A DNA stretch of 64,000 nucleotides from Talpa occidentalis (Eukaryota; Chordata; Mammalia; Eulipotyphla; Talpidae), in NCBI RefSeq assembly GCF_014898055.3, contig NW_023601543.1:8922440-8986439 (forward strand). Reading direction: 5' to 3'. Below, piece after piece: positions 1 through 11,870 of this stretch; the first letter of the stretch is position 1; every line of letters begins with the position of its first letter. The notes under the pieces were generated by a model. The model was given only the letters and a program-made list of their open reading frames with translations. It was not told the origin of the DNA and searched no databases. Made by a program: the position numbers and the translations under genes.

Positions 1-24
1 TAGGACAAACATTTTGTCTAACAT

Positions 25-190
25 CTTAATTCTTACATCCTTGGAAGTAAGTAGGTATTTTTTTCCCCCTCTGCATTTTGTGGATGAGGAAAGCAGGACA
101 TAGAGAAGTGAAACACTTGTCCAGGGTTGACTGACTGGGAAATGGTAGAACCAGCACATGCAGCTTGTCTCAATGCAATCATCATGGCCC
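25..190 (-). repeat. MIR fragment
   Basis: The order of blocks is that of an antisense MIR: a 'gatgaggaaa' stretch, then a decayed 'gaagtgaaacacttgtccag' stretch, then 'ctgactgggaaatggtagaacc'. These correspond to the reverse complement of the MIR core and tRNA-related part. Strongly diverged; no duplication visible. Family assignment is from remembered consensus. Confidence 0.45.
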
Positions 191-810
191 CTTGAGTATC
201 AGAAATTCTATCCCACAACATGGCAGCTCCTAGGAAGCACCCCCATTTTGATCCACAGTTAATCCAGTGTCATCTTACAGGGACACATTGCCAAACATGC
301 TGAGTACACAGAGGTGAGTGGGCCTGTGCCTGCTGACAGAGAAATAACAGATTCAAAAGGTGGATTGTTCTTCAGAGAAACTGCCAGGTTTAACTTTAAA
401 ATGATTATAGGGCAAACGCTCATGAAATTTCACTTGGTCAGAATGCTTGGCATCTGCAAGAGCAGGATTGGGATTTATTCACTGTACTGCAGGACATTTA
501 TTCAGCTACATTTAACCACCTCGGGCCCACTAACTGGCCTCCAAACCTGGTCTCACAAAATGTCTGCTGACCTCAGTTCCAAAATGGTAAATCCTTCATT
601 ACACTGACCTAAGGCCCGTGAAGAAAAAGTTCTAGCCAACTGGGCCGGATCACTGTCAAGAAATTGTTCTATTGGACTTTGTAAGGATTGAGATGGCAGT
701 AAATGGTGCATTTCCTTCGAGAAGCCTAAGAAAGAGATTACAGGAATGCGTGTGATGTGTCTCTGGGTGGAACCTTCTAAACTGTGCTTTGGTTACATGC
801 TTAGGTACAG
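191..810. other. Unassigned sequence
   Basis: Mixed-composition sequence with no open frame of recognisable protein similarity, no microsatellite and no repeat I can name. Short open frames here have no start context or domain that supports coding. Confidence 0.5.
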
Positions 811-1012
811 GTTTTACCACCTTCTGTGTACCAGTCTCTTCAGGTTTATTATTTCTAATCTTCTCAACCCATGAGGAAGGTGTTGGCAATCTTGAAAAGA
901 ATACCCCAGGAAACCGAAGTGTAGAGATGAGAAATAACTTGTTCAGAGTCATCCGGCTAATGAGTATCTTACTTGGGATTTGAAGCCACACTGATTTAGC
1001 TCCCCAGCTCTG
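811..1012 (-). repeat. MIR fragment
   Basis: Antisense MIR order is seen: 'cttctcaacccatgaggaagg', a dozen decayed bases, 'gtagagatgagaaataacttg', 'cagagtcatccggctaatgag', then 'gggatttgaagccacact'. This mirrors the MIR core followed by its tRNA B-box side. Divergent but the block order is convincing. Confidence 0.6.
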
Positions 1013-1031
1013 TCTCTTGTGTGGCAACATG

Positions 1032-2869
1032 CTGCCTCAGCTCATCCTGTTTCCTGACCCCCGACTCCCACTTATCGCTACCAGTTATGAAAAAAGCTCA
1101 GCGCCGCCTTATCCACTGCTGCTGAGAGCTGGTCTTTAGAAGAAAACTGTAGAAGTATCTCCAGGCAGCCTCTCATCAGGGCACACGTAGCCACTGCATC
1201 CAGTGGACCACGTCCCTTCCTTCACCCCACATCCTGGTTGGAATCCTGGTAGAAGCGGTGGGTGTGGGGTGAAACAAAGCAGTGTCCCTGACATTTGTTG
1301 TCTGTTCTCCTTTATTCCTAATATGAACATCTGACTGCTGGTCATTTTTCTTGCAAGGCTTCCTTAAGTGGAATTCAGCTTCAAAGCCATGTTTTCCTCA
1401 TGGAAATGCTAGAACTCCCAGCAGCCTTCACGGTGTCTGCCAGGAGCTATCTCCTCAAACAAAGGGCATGCCATGCTTCTGAGGCTGGGCCCACAGATAC
1501 AGAACACCTATTTTTGGTTGCCTGGCCTTACCTCTCCCAGTGAGAGCTCAGAGGTTCCATTCTTATTCTAGATTTTTATTCCACCCTGGAATGAAGTGAT
1601 ATTGTGCAAAAGGAGTGGCTGTCTTTTGTGGGTAGTCTCTGAAAATGCAGGAAAATTATAGGGGCAAGGTGTCCCTTTGGGGGTGACTTCTATCCATCTC
1701 TCCAGGTGCCAGCATAGGTGATGGCCCTGGGCTAGGAGCAGATCCTTGACTGAAGACATCCAAGGGGCAGCGCTCTCAGTCCACTCTGCCAGAGACCTGC
1801 CATCCCCCCCTCCCCATGACATTGTTGACTCTTGCCCCTTCCTAAAGCTCTGGGACAAGTGAAAGTTGCCCCTTCTGGTCACTAGTTGCCTTTCAAAGGT
1901 GTGAGTGGATGCACGCACACACACACACACGGCACTAAGATAGTTTATTGACAAAAAGCACAAGCAGAGAAGTAGTAGACTACACACCGTCCTGCTCCTG
2001 GAACCCTTTTTAGGGTGCATCCAGCCCAGCAAGGCTCAGCCTAATCTCAGCCCTCTTGGATAATGCGGGCTCAAGCAGGCCAGTCATACAGTGAGGAAAT
2101 TTGTCTAGGAGGCTGCCTCAGGCTGCGAACAAAATCTACTTCTTTTCTCAGGCAGCAAGGAAGGAACAAAGGGCATTTTAAAAGTAGGAGTGATAGACCT
2201 GCCAGCCAGAGCTTTTCGCTTTTGTTCCCGCTTCAGCCATTTACCCTTTGTAACCACTCGGTTCTTCTCTGGGAAGGTAGCATTTTGGATGCACTTAGAA
2301 GGTTCAACTGATTCAGTAAAGTTCTAATTGGCATGCATGGTTAACTGTTCACTTAGTGTATAATTGGTTAAATATACCCAGAATATTTATTGAGTGGGGG
2401 AAAAAATATCCCCAAAACAAATCAGAATCATTTGGAAACCTTTTTTTCTAATGTCGCGTTTTCTTCTGGAAAATTACTGGTATCTTAAAACACATCTCTC
2501 TCCCTTCGCAATTAGGATTCCAGTTGAACATTGACCTCTATTTCATCCCTACTGAATAGAACTTTATTGAGTAGATACCACAGGCACAGCACAGTGTTTT
2601 CGACGACACTCAACAATAAACTTACTCAAATAACAAATTTGGATAGTCTGAGTTCAGCGAACCATTTACCTTCATTCAAGGCACTCCTTCCAATCACCGT
2701 CAACAGAGTGGATGTGTTTGTCAATAGTTATTTGTTGTCTTGTACAGGCCAGGCAGCCTGCTGGTTATTAGACACAGCAATGACAAGAGGTACTAGTTCT
2801 GCCCTCAGGGAGGAAAGACTGGCAGGAAAGGCAGACTTTGAAATAGTTGATCAGTTACCTCTTGTCTAT
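1032..2869. other. Unassigned sequence with a short CA repeat
   Basis: No supported gene. The only simple structure is a short (CA)n run at about 1915-1930. Open frames on both strands here (longest on the minus strand across 1568-2032) run through the CA repeat and show no domain I recognise, so I treat them as chance frames. Confidence 0.5.
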
Positions 2870-3060
2870 TAAGTCACCCTGAAACAGTGACCTAAAACAG
2901 GAACAGATTAATTCTCTCACATTTTCTGCAGGTTGACTGAGTCTGCTCTAGGTAGTGTGTAGCAGTTCTGCTGATCTAAGCTGGGCATTGCTGATCTTGC
3001 CTGCCCTGGCTCACACATTTGTGGTCATCTGGTGAGCGCCGGTGGTTCTTAATCTTCTAG
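2870..3060 (+). repeat. Possible ancient LTR-type fragment
   Basis: The stretch 'attctctcacattttctgca' followed by 'gctgatctaagctgggcatt' and 'ggctcacacatttgtggtca' recalls an old mammalian LTR or DNA repeat with a 'ctcacagttctgcagg' block. I cannot name the family. Ends are not visible. Confidence 0.3.
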
Positions 3061-4390
3061 TATGCTTTTGTTTAGGAAAACACAGCTCACCATGTGTCTC
3101 CTACTGAATCCATTTTATATTTCATTGATTTATTTATTTGTGGAACCTATTGAGCAACTTTTCTATGTATCTGATACTTCTTGGTTCTGCCTTCCAATGG
3201 TCAAAGAATGAGTTCTAGATTGTTGGAAGACATTTAAGATTCATCAGCCTGTGGATGGTAATAAATGAGGAAAGCAGAGGAGATCTTCTAAGTAGGGAGA
3301 GTAGGCAGAGAATCAAGCACTGGTGCTCTGATAGCTTAAGGTTGTCTAGATGAGCAGGGGTTCATCAGAAAGAAGTGAAAGAAGGAAAATGAGGTGCTAC
3401 GGTACAAAGGAGGCATGGGCTTGGGAAGTAGGGGTAGAACAGTACAGTAGAATGCAGTAAGAAGGTACTTATTAAATGCAAACCTCTCCTACATCCCTTT
3501 TAACAGATAGACTTTGTAGCCCAATTCATTTCAGCAGAGAACAGCTACTTCTCCATCTCTCACACTCTTACAAATAAACAGCATAAATCATTGAAGTGGT
3601 TAGAATGACCCTTATTAGATGGAATGATGAGGAATCCCATACTGGCTAATTGATACATAAAGAGGAGGTCTTTGTAAAGATGTCATTGATTTTTCTTCTC
3701 CATTATGCATCTAAAGTTGGTCTTTGCCAAGACTGATTTCTTCTTTTGTTGTTTGTCCTTTTTAATATAGTTAAGGTTGGTCAATATTTTAATAGCCTAA
3801 AATATTGGACTACTGGGAATTCAAATTAAAAGTAAATTGCCTCTTGAGTTCAGGGTTTTAAAACTGACATACTTTGAAGTTGTATTAATATGCTGTAATC
3901 AGGGATGACATTACCTGAGTTTCCAATAAAGCAAGTTTTCTGCCAACTTTACAAATATGCACTCTTGCTAGACTATGGAAATTGATTCCTTGTCCAGCAG
4001 TGAAGGTTTTCTTCTAAATCAGAAAGCTAGTGTTTAAAAAGAACAAATATACAGTTTTGTGGTAAAAAACTGTTGAGTTGACAATATGATATAGAGCCTA
4101 TGTGAGCTGAGTTTTCATCTAGGATTTACGAATTTGGATCCCAAGGAAATGTTAACCTACCAAGCAAAATTGATTGAAAAGTTTCTGTATAGGGCATTCC
4201 CTAGTCCAAGGTCAAATAACTCTTCTTAGTTGCCTCAGAGATGAAAGAGGCTCTGTGTTTTCAGAATGAAAAAAATAAAAATATTAGTTGACTTATAATT
4301 CAAGATATTGTGGAGGGCTTTGGGGAAAAATGCTTTTTGCAAGAAGCCTTGTATATCCTTGGATTACACCTAATTAAGAATATAGTAGAT
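3061..4390. other. AT-rich unassigned sequence
   Basis: AT-rich sequence with no long open frame, no recognisable repeat and no CpG cluster. It reads as ordinary intergenic or intronic DNA. Confidence 0.5.
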
Positions 4391-4398
4391 TACTAGCC

Positions 4399-4671
4399 TT
4401 TTTTTTTAAAGATTTATTTATTTATCTATACAAGAACCAGGGTACAGGCCAGATGTGCGGGAGGGTGAGAGGATTCACCAGAGACAGAGTGGGGAACAGA
4501 ACAGGCAGACTGACGAAAACACTGCTGAGGGGAGCACAGTGGGCACGACAGGAGAGGTCTGCTGCGCCATGTGGGACACTCACCGGCTGGCCGGGATTGA
4601 ACGGGCACTGTAGAGACTACGGACAGCTTCACAGCGTGGTGTTCAACCGCCTGCTCCACCAGGGGAGGCCC
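4399..4671 (-). mobile_element. tRNA-derived SINE (Rhin-1-like), full length, type A
   Basis: Read on the minus strand it begins GGGCCTCCCCTGGTGG, has a tRNA-like promoter region, continues into a body including 'cctctcctgtcgtgcccac', and ends with AATAAA-type repeats and a TCTTT terminator before an A-run. Flanks 'tactagcc' and 'tgctagcc', each followed by T-rich sequence, look like a decayed target-site duplication. Body diagnostics 'ggcctgtaccc' and 'tctgtctctggtgaatcc' mark the type A subfamily. The family name is from memory. Confidence 0.85.
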
Positions 4672-4869
4672 TGCTAGCCATTTTTAACTAAGACCAGAGT
4701 CAATAGCTGGAAGACACATTTTACTGAATGCCCTATTTACCAAGACAGGAAAACATCCTGATAGAAAATAGGACTTTCATGCAACTTCCCCTAACAACAT
4801 TCTATTTTATCCTTATCAAATACTTTCCTTCCTGACTGTGTCTCAAAGCTGTGCTAGGAGCTTCATGTA

Positions 4870-5109
4870 CCTCTTAGCTAATTTATTTTTTTTAATTAAT
4901 TTAATTTATATACATGTTGCATCATTGTTCATTTTTAATTATTATTTTTTTAATTTTAGATATTTTTTACATCATTTTCCATTTTTGCACAATGTATGCA
5001 GTTTTATCTTGGCTATAGTCCCCATACCTGCTAAAGATGAAGCTTCCGTATGATCCAGCAATTCCACTCCTAGGTATTTACCCTCTTAGCTAATTTATTA
5101 TATTTAGGT
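4870..5109 (-). mobile_element. Young L1 3' end with 5' inversion
   Basis: Bounded by the 18-base direct repeat cctcttagctaatttatt (4870-4887 and 5092-5109), a target-site duplication. The left part (4888 to about 5026) is antisense L1 3' UTR with its A-rich tail as T-rich sequence; it matches in reverse the L1 end at 58.8-58.9 kb. From about 5027 to 5091 the strand flips: 'gatccagcaattccactcct' is sense ORF2 sequence. A large part of the ORF2 end between the two pieces is missing. This is the classical twin-priming product. Confidence 0.85.
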
Positions 5110-7293
5110 TTATTTTTTTCCAAAGCAATAGCAGTTTTCCTGATGGCTATTCTTTAGCTTTGCTTTTTATTCCCCTATTATAATAAATGGTCCCTGATGA
5201 ATTATGTAATTTAGGACAAGGTCCATTCTTTCCTTGGACCGCCATGTCCTTACCAGTTTAAATGGGGAAAAAATGTTTGGGTGCTAAATTGACTTTTTGA
5301 CTTATATGTCTCAAAATGGTTCAAAATAAGAATGCATGAGTTTCTAGATTTCTTAACAACTTTATGCACAGTCAGAATGGAAGTTGGACTAATAAATAAT
5401 GCTGAAGTCTGACTTGATCAAGATTTCAAGTTTTTGCTGCCTCACAGTTCAATATTCAAAAGTGGAGGGCTTCATGGCTATTGGGTGATGGCTGTGGCCT
5501 TCTTTTCCAGACTCCTTGCTGAAACTGTCGATCTTGTTTTGGGGCTATTTTTTTGTGAAGAGTAAAGGCTAAGTATGAGCTGTTATGGCAAAGGGGGGAC
5601 TAAAAGTAACCTCTGAATACTTGGCTGTCTTCATTGAAAACATCAGTTGTCATGTTGAGATTAGCTAACTTACCCAGTGTCACACCAGTAGAAAATGGGA
5701 GAATTGTGTTTCACATGGAGTTTCCTTTCCTAAGCTGCACTCTACTTTCTCCACAAGGGAAGCTCTCAGGACCCCCTTGAGAAGGATTAAAGAGACACAC
5801 ATACTTTAATGTTGGTGATCGTTCAGCTCCTCCACTTAGTGCCTCTGAACTTGACTTCATGCTGTCATGACTCTGATGTGAAGCAACTCCCATCTGCTAC
5901 CATTTTGTTGAAAAATGTTTCTGAGTAAGGATCCCAGTACCACACCCAGTCAGCAGCTGTAAGTGAGAGCATGATTGTTTAGTAGGTAGACCAGGAGCTG
6001 CCACTGGGCTTCCCAACTCTATTTCCTCGATCAGAATCGCAGGCATCAGCCTTCACATCACTCCTCCACTCAGCATCCCTCATTTGGGGGCTGTTCTGCA
6101 CTCATGCTCTCCTTAAGTCCCCTCCTTCTCCACCAGACACATCATGGGAATCAGTTGCAGGCTATTCTGAAAGAAGCCAGGTAAACTTTCACTTATCTTT
6201 CCTTTTTTCATTTCAGAACCTACTGTGTCATGACAGTTTTCACTGTGGTGAAGTACTTGGAGGGAGGGCACTTGTGCACATCCAGTTGGGCCTTCCATCT
6301 ACTCCTGTGTTTACTTACCTATTTCTGCTGGGAGTTCAATAACAACCAGTGTCTACCCAGTGTGGAACCTACTCCTGGGTGAGCAATAGATACAGTACTG
6401 GGACATTTATTCATCTAACTAAATGTTCAGAGCTTTCTAATTTACCCAATTTTCTTTTAGGTGGTAGCCTGGCATTATAGAATCAGTCCCAGTCTGTGGT
6501 GAGCACTGCAGCTGCTCTTATCTTTCTTCACTTCTTTCAAATGCTGGTGTTTTAGGGGGTGGAACAGTTTAATGAAGAGTCAGAAAAACAGTGATTTGCC
6601 AGTCTAAATTAAAATCATAGAACCTTGTGGAATATGGCCTGAAGGCAGGATCTCTATCTTTTCTGTCCTCACCCTAGTCCCCACCATCTGGCACTGGTTT
6701 AGGAGTAGCACTAATCAATGCCAACATTTCTTTGAAGATTCAGTCTAGGCCAAATACATTTCAAGTTTCTTGAGTCTCTATATAAACCCTGTAATGTTGG
6801 TATTTTTTCCCAATTGTAGACATGAAATAACTGAAGCTAAATGAATTTCGATTAAGAAATATAGTTGTGTTAAAAAGATACAACTCACAGCAAACTCAAC
6901 CTTTCCAATAGCCTGTGTTTAAAGCAACTGTCACCACACCATCACTATCCATTTTACTAGGACTTAGGATCTGAAATATGTTTTAGATATGTAATTCAGA
7001 TATGGTCAATAAACTTTTTGACATGGAGTTTAAGAATTGTTTAAGCGAAAACTGTATAAGTTAAACATACATTGTACTTTCGTTATACCAAACTAGAAAA
7101 CTTCTATTTCTCATCCCCAACTTGCTAGTGGACTATATTCATCTTTTGTTTTTCTAGAATCTCAATAAGTTTACTTGGGGAATGTCCCAGAAATTCTGGA
7201 TCAAAGTACAGCCAAATCAAGATATTGGTTATTATTTGCAAGTCTACTATTGCTTTGAATTTACAATATCTTTAATAAGGTATATGAAGTCAC
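5110..7293. other. Unassigned sequence
   Basis: No supported coding exon, RNA gene or repeat with a clear family. Open frames are below 65 codons and lack features. Composition is AT-rich throughout. Confidence 0.5.
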
Positions 7294-7319
7294 TATATAT
7301 ATATATATATATATATATA
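7294..7319. repeat. (TA)n microsatellite
   Basis: Thirteen uninterrupted TA units. No associated repeat element is visible. Confidence 0.9.
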
Positions 7320-8037
7320 AAGTTACAATATATATTTGAATGTTCTTTCATATATACACATGGACAGTCATGCTTTTGATCAATAAAAACGTTTCTCAGA
7401 AAAATAAAATTTGATTTGAATTTTGAACTACAGATGATCTGAACCCTTATTTTGGGCTATAGGAGATCTTGTGTTGGTGACTTCAACAATGGCTTAAGAT
7501 GCAACTAAATTTAAATTTATATTTTTTGTTTACAAAATAATTTATCCTACAGTAATAGCTATAGCAGACCCATAAAAAAACGGTTTTGGCAAATCTCTTG
7601 TTAGCTGTAAAGTTGATAGCTGCCTACGTTTGCATTCAAATCTGTCCATGAACTGCAGACTCGAATTTTCGAGTGTCTTCATTTCTGGAATATATTTTAA
7701 CTTTGTGGCTTTCACATTTTTACTTTGCACAACACAGATCATTCCTGTAAGTCCCAAGTTGGTCAAGTTTAGAACTCTTAAAAGCTTCCTCATGAACAGC
7801 ATCAGCTTTTGCCTTCAAAATCTCTTCCCAGCACTCCCCCTGAAGCCCTCTAGGGATTAGTGCCTCCCCTTCAGTTTCCCAGCATTTTACAACGTGCCTC
7901 CATTTCAGTATCATCACTGCTTGACTGTGATTAAAAGGTTTTTCTTTCCATAGAGGGCAGGACTTGGATCTTCTTCCTGGCACATAGTAGGTGCCCAGTA
8001 TCAATTTCTCAAATGCAGACTGCAATGCCACCATTTT
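7320..8037. other. Unassigned sequence
   Basis: No recognised gene. Overlapping short frames on both strands between about 7540 and 8030 show no domain or conserved motif I can name. The stretch 'cacatagtaggtgcccagta' at about 7981 recalls the 3' end of an ancient L2 or MIR element, but too little remains to define it. Confidence 0.45.
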
Positions 8038-8211
8038 AGAAATGAGACAGGGTGGTCCTCCCCTGGTGGCGCAGTGGTTGAGCGCTGAGCTGCGAGGCTG
8101 CCCGCAGCCTCTGCAGTGCTGGTTCGTTCCCCGGGCGCCGGTGAGGGTCCCCCCCCCAAAAAAAAAAAAAAAGAAGAAAAAAAAAAGAAAAGAAAAGAAA
8201 TGAGAGAGGGT
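8038..8211 (+). mobile_element. Head-only tRNA-SINE insertion with target duplication
   Basis: Only the tRNA-related head of the SINE is present (about 8054-8150: 'cctcccctggtggcgcagtg' through 'ggttcgttccccgggcgccg' and 'gtgagggtcc'). It passes directly into a C-run and then a long A/G tail; the body that follows the head in the other copies is absent. Flanking repeats agaaatgagacagggt (8038-8053) and agaaatgagagagggt (8196-8211) differ by one base and are its target-site duplication, so it inserted as this short unit rather than losing the body later. The head is closest to type B copies. Confidence 0.85.
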
Positions 8212-8689
8212 TGCTTATCAAGTCAAGAGAACTCTCTATTACCTCTTAATGCACAAAAGAATAGTTCCCAAAATTGGAACATACTGTGAGTTACACATCA
8301 CTGTTAAGGTCATGTTTATCTTACAATTAAGAGGCTTTTACAGAATGCGTTACACAATAAGGTCTGTCTCTTGAGTGCTGTTTTACCTTAATGGAAATTT
8401 TAAAATGCAGAATGAACAATAGATTCATTACTTTATCAAGGCAATTAGCCTCCATATAGAATTTGCTTGCAGGTTACTTCAGGTTAAAAACATTTGGGTT
8501 CCTGGTTGTATTTTTCAGTATTTTTAATTTTGAGCTGTGAGAATCCATTCGTATATATCATTTTCCACTTGTGCCTTCTGCTGGGTGCAATTAACTACAG
8601 CATAAACCACTCTACATGCTATTCTGCAGGTCTTTCAGAATTTATCTTCTCCAGTACATTCCTGAGAGACAGCTATAGAGAAATGGAAA

Positions 8690-8870
8690 CAGCTAAAGTA
8701 ATAGTCACGAAACTGGCTTTGAACTTCATCTCTGATACTTGCTGGGTGATTGGGGCAAATGAAGGCAAAACAGAGAGTAATAGGATTGAACTTACAGGAC
8801 TGTCTTAAGGATTGATTCGTCTCTGGAACATAGCAAGTGATCAATAAAGGTGAATTATTTTTTGCATTAT
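8690..8870 (+). repeat. MIR fragment
   Basis: Sense MIR order: 'ctggctttgaacttcatctc', 'cttgctgggtgattggggca', 'cttaaggattgattcgtctc', then 'catagcaagtgatcaataaa'. This follows the MIR body ('tgggcaag', 'gaggattaaatgag', 'agtaagcgctcaataaat'). Diverged. Confidence 0.55.
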
Positions 8871-10394
8871 CATTGTTCATGGTGATGATGATTCAGCTTG
8901 GGTGAATCTTTTTCATTCATTTGACCAACCCCTGAGATGGGCTTGCCAGGACCGGTGAACATGCCAATACTTCCACAGTGTTGGGACTTGGTGACATCTT
9001 CTGGCTTATGTGCAAGTTCCACCGCATCTCAATGTGCTCTGGCAGGTGACAGGCTTTGCCTTTAGTATCAGCTGAATTTTAGTATAAACAACAGAGCAGG
9101 GGGGATAATCTCAGAGCCATAGACACAGCCCCCATGCTATGACCCCTTGTGTCCCAAGTTTTATGTCTTGGCGTTCAGTTCCTGGGCATTAAAATAATAG
9201 AGTGTCAGTTTAGTGCCATGACATCTATCTTGTAATAAAACTTGCTAATGGTAGGTAGGCAGCTTTTGGACTAGGGTATCTTGGGTCATAAGTAAATTCA
9301 CTGCCAGTATTATCGTTGAAGCATTTGAAGTTATGAAGGAGGTATATGGGAGTACTTATTCATTTCACTAATGGATCAACTACAGATTGCTTTATAAGGC
9401 CTTTCCGAGGTGTATTTAAATGAGCTTTGATTTATAGGGAACTTTCCAAGATCAAACTATTTTATTAGATAAAGCAAGGGATAGCCGCCGAGGGCTATGT
9501 GGTTTGATTCCTTAACAGTGTTCTTTGAATCCATTTTTTATGTTATTTCTGTATTGTCGGTAGATCATGAAGAAGCCTTCATGACTAGAATATTTTGTGA
9601 AATATTACTATTCAGGTCCTTTTATCACTTGAGAAATTTGTGCTTTAGATCTGTGTTTTTATGTTTTCTATTCTGTGGAAACATGCATTACTTTGGTCTT
9701 GTTTTGGTGGGTTTGTTTGAACACTACAAATGATTTGTAGGGAAATGTGTTAGGCATTTAAGGGATGTGCCAACTTTATGACCACCTGGGTGCTGTTAGT
9801 ACATTGTAGACATTTGTTCTCTAATGGCATTCATTTAGCCTAAAAGAGTTAAAAGGTTTTCAGAAAGAGCAAATTCATTCCCGAGAGCACCTAATGTATT
9901 GGATGAATCATCCCGAAACTCTGAAGAGTTGAAATAGTAAACTCCTCTGGAAAATGGCACAGCAAAATATTTAAAGACTGATGCAGTGGTCTTCGAGGAA
10001 GGATCTTATCAATCACAGAGCTGAACTGACAGGGACTGAGGGAATGGATCATTTTTCGTTCAGGCAACTATTTTGCTGTTTCTGTCAATGTCTTCACTTG
10101 CATTGTGAGAACCTCCATTGGGAGTCAGATTTTCCAGAATTCTTCGCAGGTAGGCCCAGTGTAGCTGAATTTTATCTTCATTCCCAAGGAGATAGAAACT
10201 TCTTGTTTAAGAAGCCAAACAATTAACCATCCTGATGGGAGCTTATCTGCCACTGTGAAACCAAGTATAGTATAAAGCTTTGGACACTATTGGTGGAAAA
10301 TCTAGAATTTAATCTTTGTCAGACTGCCTCTGGAAGATGTAGTCATCAGTCATCATTATGAGCTAAGAGTGAGCCTATCCAATAATATCAACTG
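8871..10394. other. Unassigned sequence
   Basis: No supported gene or named repeat. A run around 9485-9600 retains several CpGs in an otherwise CpG-poor area, but there is no domain or splice evidence. Confidence 0.45.
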
Positions 10395-10590
10395 CCTCCA
10401 TTTTTAGTGTCTATTACCTGCCAATCACTGTGTTCTACATACATGATTTGATTTCATTTGCTTTTTGTACTTGAGAAAACTGGGTCTTAGAAAGGTAACT
10501 TGCCAGAGATCATACAACTTCTCAGAAGTAAAACAGGCACTCCTGGTTGGGTCCTCAGATTCCAGAGGTTATGATCCTTAATCATAGCAG
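10395..10590 (-). repeat. MIR fragment
   Basis: Antisense MIR: 'ctgccaatcactgtgttcta', 'gagaaaactgggtcttagaa', 'aggtaacttgccagagatca', 'ggttgggtcctcagattcca'. Block order and spacing fit the family. Confidence 0.6.
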
Positions 10591-10724
10591 TCCATTTTGA
10601 AAGAGTTTGCTGCATGGTTCTCATGGGGCCTGGAATGGTACAGGACAAGTTACTTTTCACTTTAAGAGAGAGGCAAGAGAAAACACTGAATCATTTTTAT
10701 TTAGCTGCACGTTATAGACTTCCT

Positions 10725-10940
10725 TGATGTGCCAGGTTCTGTGCTAAATCTGGAAATCCACAATCTTTTGTAATCTTCCCAATAATATTGTGAGTGTGAT
10801 TTTATTCTTCGCCATTGATTTTAAGATGAGAGAATGAAGACTTGGAGCATGAATTTAAATTTATTTGCCCAAGGTCAACTCGCTAGTAAATTGCAGAACT
10901 GGGATTTAAATTCAGACCCATCTGTCTCCAAAGACCATAA
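10725..10940 (-). repeat. MIR fragment
   Basis: Antisense MIR: 'gatgtgccaggttctgtgct', 'gatgagagaatgaagacttg', 'tttgcccaaggtcaactcgc', 'gaactgggatttaaattcag'. Lies just downstream of another antisense MIR; an internal AT-rich stretch follows. Confidence 0.7.
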
Positions 10941-11333
10941 TATATAATATAATATATAAAGTTGCTAAATGAGCAACTCCTAAGACCAGTAAAACAGTGA
11001 TTTTGCCCACCATATTCATTGCTCACAACCCAGTTGTGGCAGAGATAGGGAAGTGAAGGTGAGTGAAATGACAGTCTAGTCTCCCTTGGTCTTTTTCAGT
11101 GAACTGACTGCTCTGTTTCGCTCCTTGGGTTAGTCTTCTGGTCTGCATGAGAAATGGAATGGGAACTACCTTTTTGGTGGAGAAATTGTGTGAGCACAAA
11201 TATTATTCTTAAGCACAAATCAAGTGGGGCATATAATTCCCTGGCAGCTAGATGTAATAGTCTGCTTACTGAAGCAGAAATGTAGCATTCCTTTTCCTTA
11301 GGGGTTGTGAAGCTACAGGAGAAGTAAAGAGAC

Positions 11334-11390
11334 AGAGAGAGCAAGAGAGGGAGGGGGCGGGACCACAGAAGGGAGGGGGGGAGGGGAGGC
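11334..11390 (+). repeat. Purine-rich (G/A) tract
   Basis: A nearly pure purine tract with runs of five to seven G, including a GGGGCGGGAC box. It borders the LTR-like block that follows. Such tracts can form triplex or G-quadruplex structure; nothing shows that this one does. Confidence 0.7.
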
Positions 11391-11870
11391 GAGTTTATGG
11401 GAATTGATTCCTAATTATGGAGACTGTGAGTTCCCAAAATCTGCTGCCTGCAAGCTGAAGAACTCGGGGTCATTGATGTTGTGATCCTGTCCAAGTACAA
11501 AATCCTAAGAACCCGGGAGCACTGGTCCAAATCCCATCTGAATTTAAAAGGCTGCCAATCGTGTGGTCAGTGGTGTAAGTCCTCAGCAGAGTCCAAGGGC
11601 CTGAGAACCAGCAACACCAATATGTGAGGGCAGGTGATGATAGATGTCCCAGCCCAGGCAGAAAGCAAATTCTCCCTTCACCTGTTCCTTTCTCTACAGG
11701 CCTCTACCGGTCAGAAGGTGTCCACACACGCAGAGGAGGGCGGCCTTCACTGCGTTCACTATTTCAAATGCTAATCTCATCTGGGAAGATCCTCATAGGC
11801 ACACTCAATAATGTTTTATAAGCCGTCTCTGGGCATCTCAGCCTAGTCAACATGCAGTTTGCCATCATCC
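11391..11870 (+). repeat. Ancient LTR-like element, family unresolved
   Basis: The blocks 'ggagactgtgagttcccaaa', 'gatgtcccagcccaggcaga', 'ttctctacaggcctctaccg', 'ttcactatttcaaatgctaa' and 'cctcataggcacactcaata' follow the order of a common old mammalian LTR repeat that I recall but cannot name. The open frame inside it is repeat-derived. Confidence 0.5.

Noticed and set aside
8054..8150. Possible tRNA gene in the head-only SINE
   Set aside because: It matches the SINE head rather than a tRNA, and has an A-tail and target duplication, so it is a retroposed copy.
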